From DASQFI01 sp035633215 (GTDB lineage Bacteria > Acidobacteriota > Vicinamibacteria > Vicinamibacterales > SCN-69-37): 13,906 bases of DNA. The DNA is taken from the NCBI GenBank assembly GCA_035633215.1, contig DASQFI010000061.1, forward strand, positions 1 to 13,906. Direction: 5' to 3'. The notes below the pieces were generated by a model. It was not told the DNA's origin. It saw only the letters and a list, made by a program, of their open reading frames with translations, and did not search any database. Shown piece by piece: positions 13,462 through 13,906 of this stretch. The position numbers were made by a program, and so were the translations under genes. The stretch's first letter is position 1. Every line of letters begins with the position of its first letter.

Positions 13462-13563
13462 GCGATCGGGCGGCGTGAGAGCACGCCAAGCCACCTGAGG
13501 GGCATCTTTTCCAAGCTCGACGTCTTGAGCCGTACGCCGACGCGCCGGGTCGTTCGAATGTAA
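13462..13563 (+). pseudogene. C-terminal remnant of a LuxR-type helix-turn-helix regulator
   Basis: This frame reads AIGRRESTPSHLRGIFSKLD and VLSRTPTRRVVRM, ending in TAA at 13561-13563. The segment SHLRGIFSKLDVLSRT fits the recognition and last helices of LuxR/NarL domains (typical form V-x-x-HLR-x-IF-x-K-L-x-V-x-SR). The rest of the domain is missing, and an in-frame TAA at 13459-13461 precedes it, so this is a dead fragment about 40 bases after the molybdenum subunit gene. A perfect 6-bp stem with an AGAG loop (13472-13487) lies inside it. Confidence 0.5.
13472..13487 (+). terminator. Small perfect hairpin downstream of the molybdenum subunit gene
   Basis: GGCGTG (13472-13477) and CACGCC (13482-13487) pair around AGAG. 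It starts 49 bases after the stop of the PaoC-like gene. No T-tract follows, so Rho-independent termination is doubtful, but it is the first stable stem after the operon. Confidence 0.3.
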
Positions 13564-13767
13564 ACGCAATCCTCTCGGACCGTTCGTAGCGATTTATATG
13601 AAGACACAGCGGTTCGGGAGACCGTTACAAGTTGAGGCGACCCGTAGAATCAAGCACTTAGCCTGTGGAAGTTCGATACTGCGGATTGGCCCGATCCGTA
13701 ACCTGTTGATTTTGAGCTGTTTAGGAGGTGGAGTCGGAACGCTCGGCTCAACTCCACTTCCGAGATG
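13564..13767. other. Gap without a supported gene, probable mobile-element remains
   Basis: No credible open frame. It holds a CCTGTTGATTTTGAGCTG stretch (13702-13719), reminiscent of the core of the two MITE-like repeats. Next to the break in the PadR gene is an 11-bp stem: GGAGGTGGAGT (13724-13734) against ACTCCACTTCC (13751-13761), one mismatch. The stretch begins where the LuxR fragment ends and stops where PadR similarity begins, so it may be an inserted piece or what is left of one. Confidence 0.35.
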
Positions 13768-13854
13768 GGCCTCATCGGCGCCGAGACGCATGGCAGCCAC
13801 CATGACGAGCAGCTCGAACTCGGCCAGCGTGACCGGCGGTGGAATTTTAGTCAC
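13768..13854 (-). pseudogene. PadR-family regulator, truncated after about 29 codons
   Basis: From a GTG at 13854 the minus strand reads TKIPPPVTLAEFELLVMVAA followed by MRLGADEA. This is the N-terminus of PadR winged-helix repressors (L-x-x-E-x-x-VL-x-AI-x-R-L-G-x-x-A-YG). Similarity stops after GADEA, where YG is expected. The open frame runs on to 13594 but with unrelated, Pro/Arg-rich content, so the gene is broken. No Shine-Dalgarno precedes the GTG. The palindromes just upstream suggest an intact former autoregulatory start. PadR proteins normally repress neighbouring genes on ligand or drug sensing. Confidence 0.55.
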
Positions 13855-13871
13855 ATAGTGACTATACTATG
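13848..13871. promoter_or_regulatory. Overlapping palindromes at the PadR start (possible operator)
   Basis: TAGTCAC-ATA-GTGACTA (13848-13864) is a perfect 7-bp-arm palindrome. CATAGT (13854-13859) and ACTATG (13866-13871) form a second overlapping inverted repeat with a six-base spacer. The AT-rich TATACT (plus) and TATAGT (minus) could be -10 boxes for divergent promoters. PadR proteins bind such inverted repeats at their own promoters. This assignment rests on position. Confidence 0.45.
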
Positions 13872-13896
13872 AGAACAGCGCAGCCTAAACTGTTGA

Positions 13897-13906
13897 GGAG
13901 AGGAGG
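13897..13906 (+). promoter_or_regulatory. Strong Shine-Dalgarno-like sequence at the right edge
   Basis: GGAGAGGAGG ends the window and contains a full AGGAGG. It may belong to a plus-strand gene starting a few bases beyond the edge. Alternatively it is part of an open frame from ATG 13869 (MRTAQPKLLRRG...). Nothing further can be seen. Confidence 0.3.

Noticed and set aside
13869..13906. Start of a plus-strand recombinase gene (MRTAQPKLLRRG)
   Set aside because: Only 12 codons visible and the ATG lies within the palindromic PadR start region; too little to support a call.
1..13906. CRISPR arrays, tRNA or rRNA genes
   Set aside because: No regularly spaced repeats and no recognisable tRNA or rRNA stretches were found on reading both strands.

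Overview
The window is GC-rich (by eye roughly 60-65 % G+C). Its gene content (FixL/FixJ-type regulators, a sigma-54 activator, an xanthine-oxidase-family enzyme, PadR, DUF1778/GNAT and Mrr-like genes) suits a soil-type Gram-negative chromosome. The style resembles Acidobacteriota (Vicinamibacteria) or a high-GC proteobacterium. No rRNA, tRNA or other marker gene is present to settle this, so the taxonomy is inference.

Left part (1-4917), mostly minus strand, is an accessory and decayed zone. It opens with the 5' end of an IS3-family transposase OrfA and short coding-like scraps beside its end. Next comes a 134-bp element with 13-bp perfect inverted ends (430-563). A minus-strand block follows: a DUF1778 antitoxin and GNAT toxin with a clear promoter/operator, a small ORF, and an Mrr-like PD-(D/E)XK nuclease-type gene. 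A relative of the 134-bp element (3000-3137) lies on the far side, so the two repeats bracket the block. Further right are a frameshifted C-terminal remnant of a short-chain dehydrogenase (plus strand) and two exported-protein genes on the minus strand: an NTF2/SnoaL-like protein and a DUF2490-like beta-barrel candidate.

Right part (5208-13422) is one tight plus-strand series. It encodes a four-PAS histidine kinase, a FixJ-type response regulator (ATGA overlap), a single-domain receiver, a sigma-54 activator lacking its own receiver, and a molybdenum hydroxylase of the PaoABC type. In that enzyme the 2Fe-2S subunit (PaoA-like) and the FAD/4Fe-4S subunit (PaoB-like) are joined in one reading frame. 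A perfect Shine-Dalgarno and ATG remain at the old junction. The molybdopterin subunit (PaoC-like) follows with another ATGA overlap. The likely theme is signal-dependent expression of an aldehyde- or N-heterocycle-oxidising enzyme. No PaoD/XdhC maturation chaperone is present in the window.

The right edge (13423-13906) is again decayed: a LuxR-type helix-turn-helix tail, an 11-bp-stem hairpin, and a PadR-family regulator broken after about 29 codons, with overlapping palindromes at its start.
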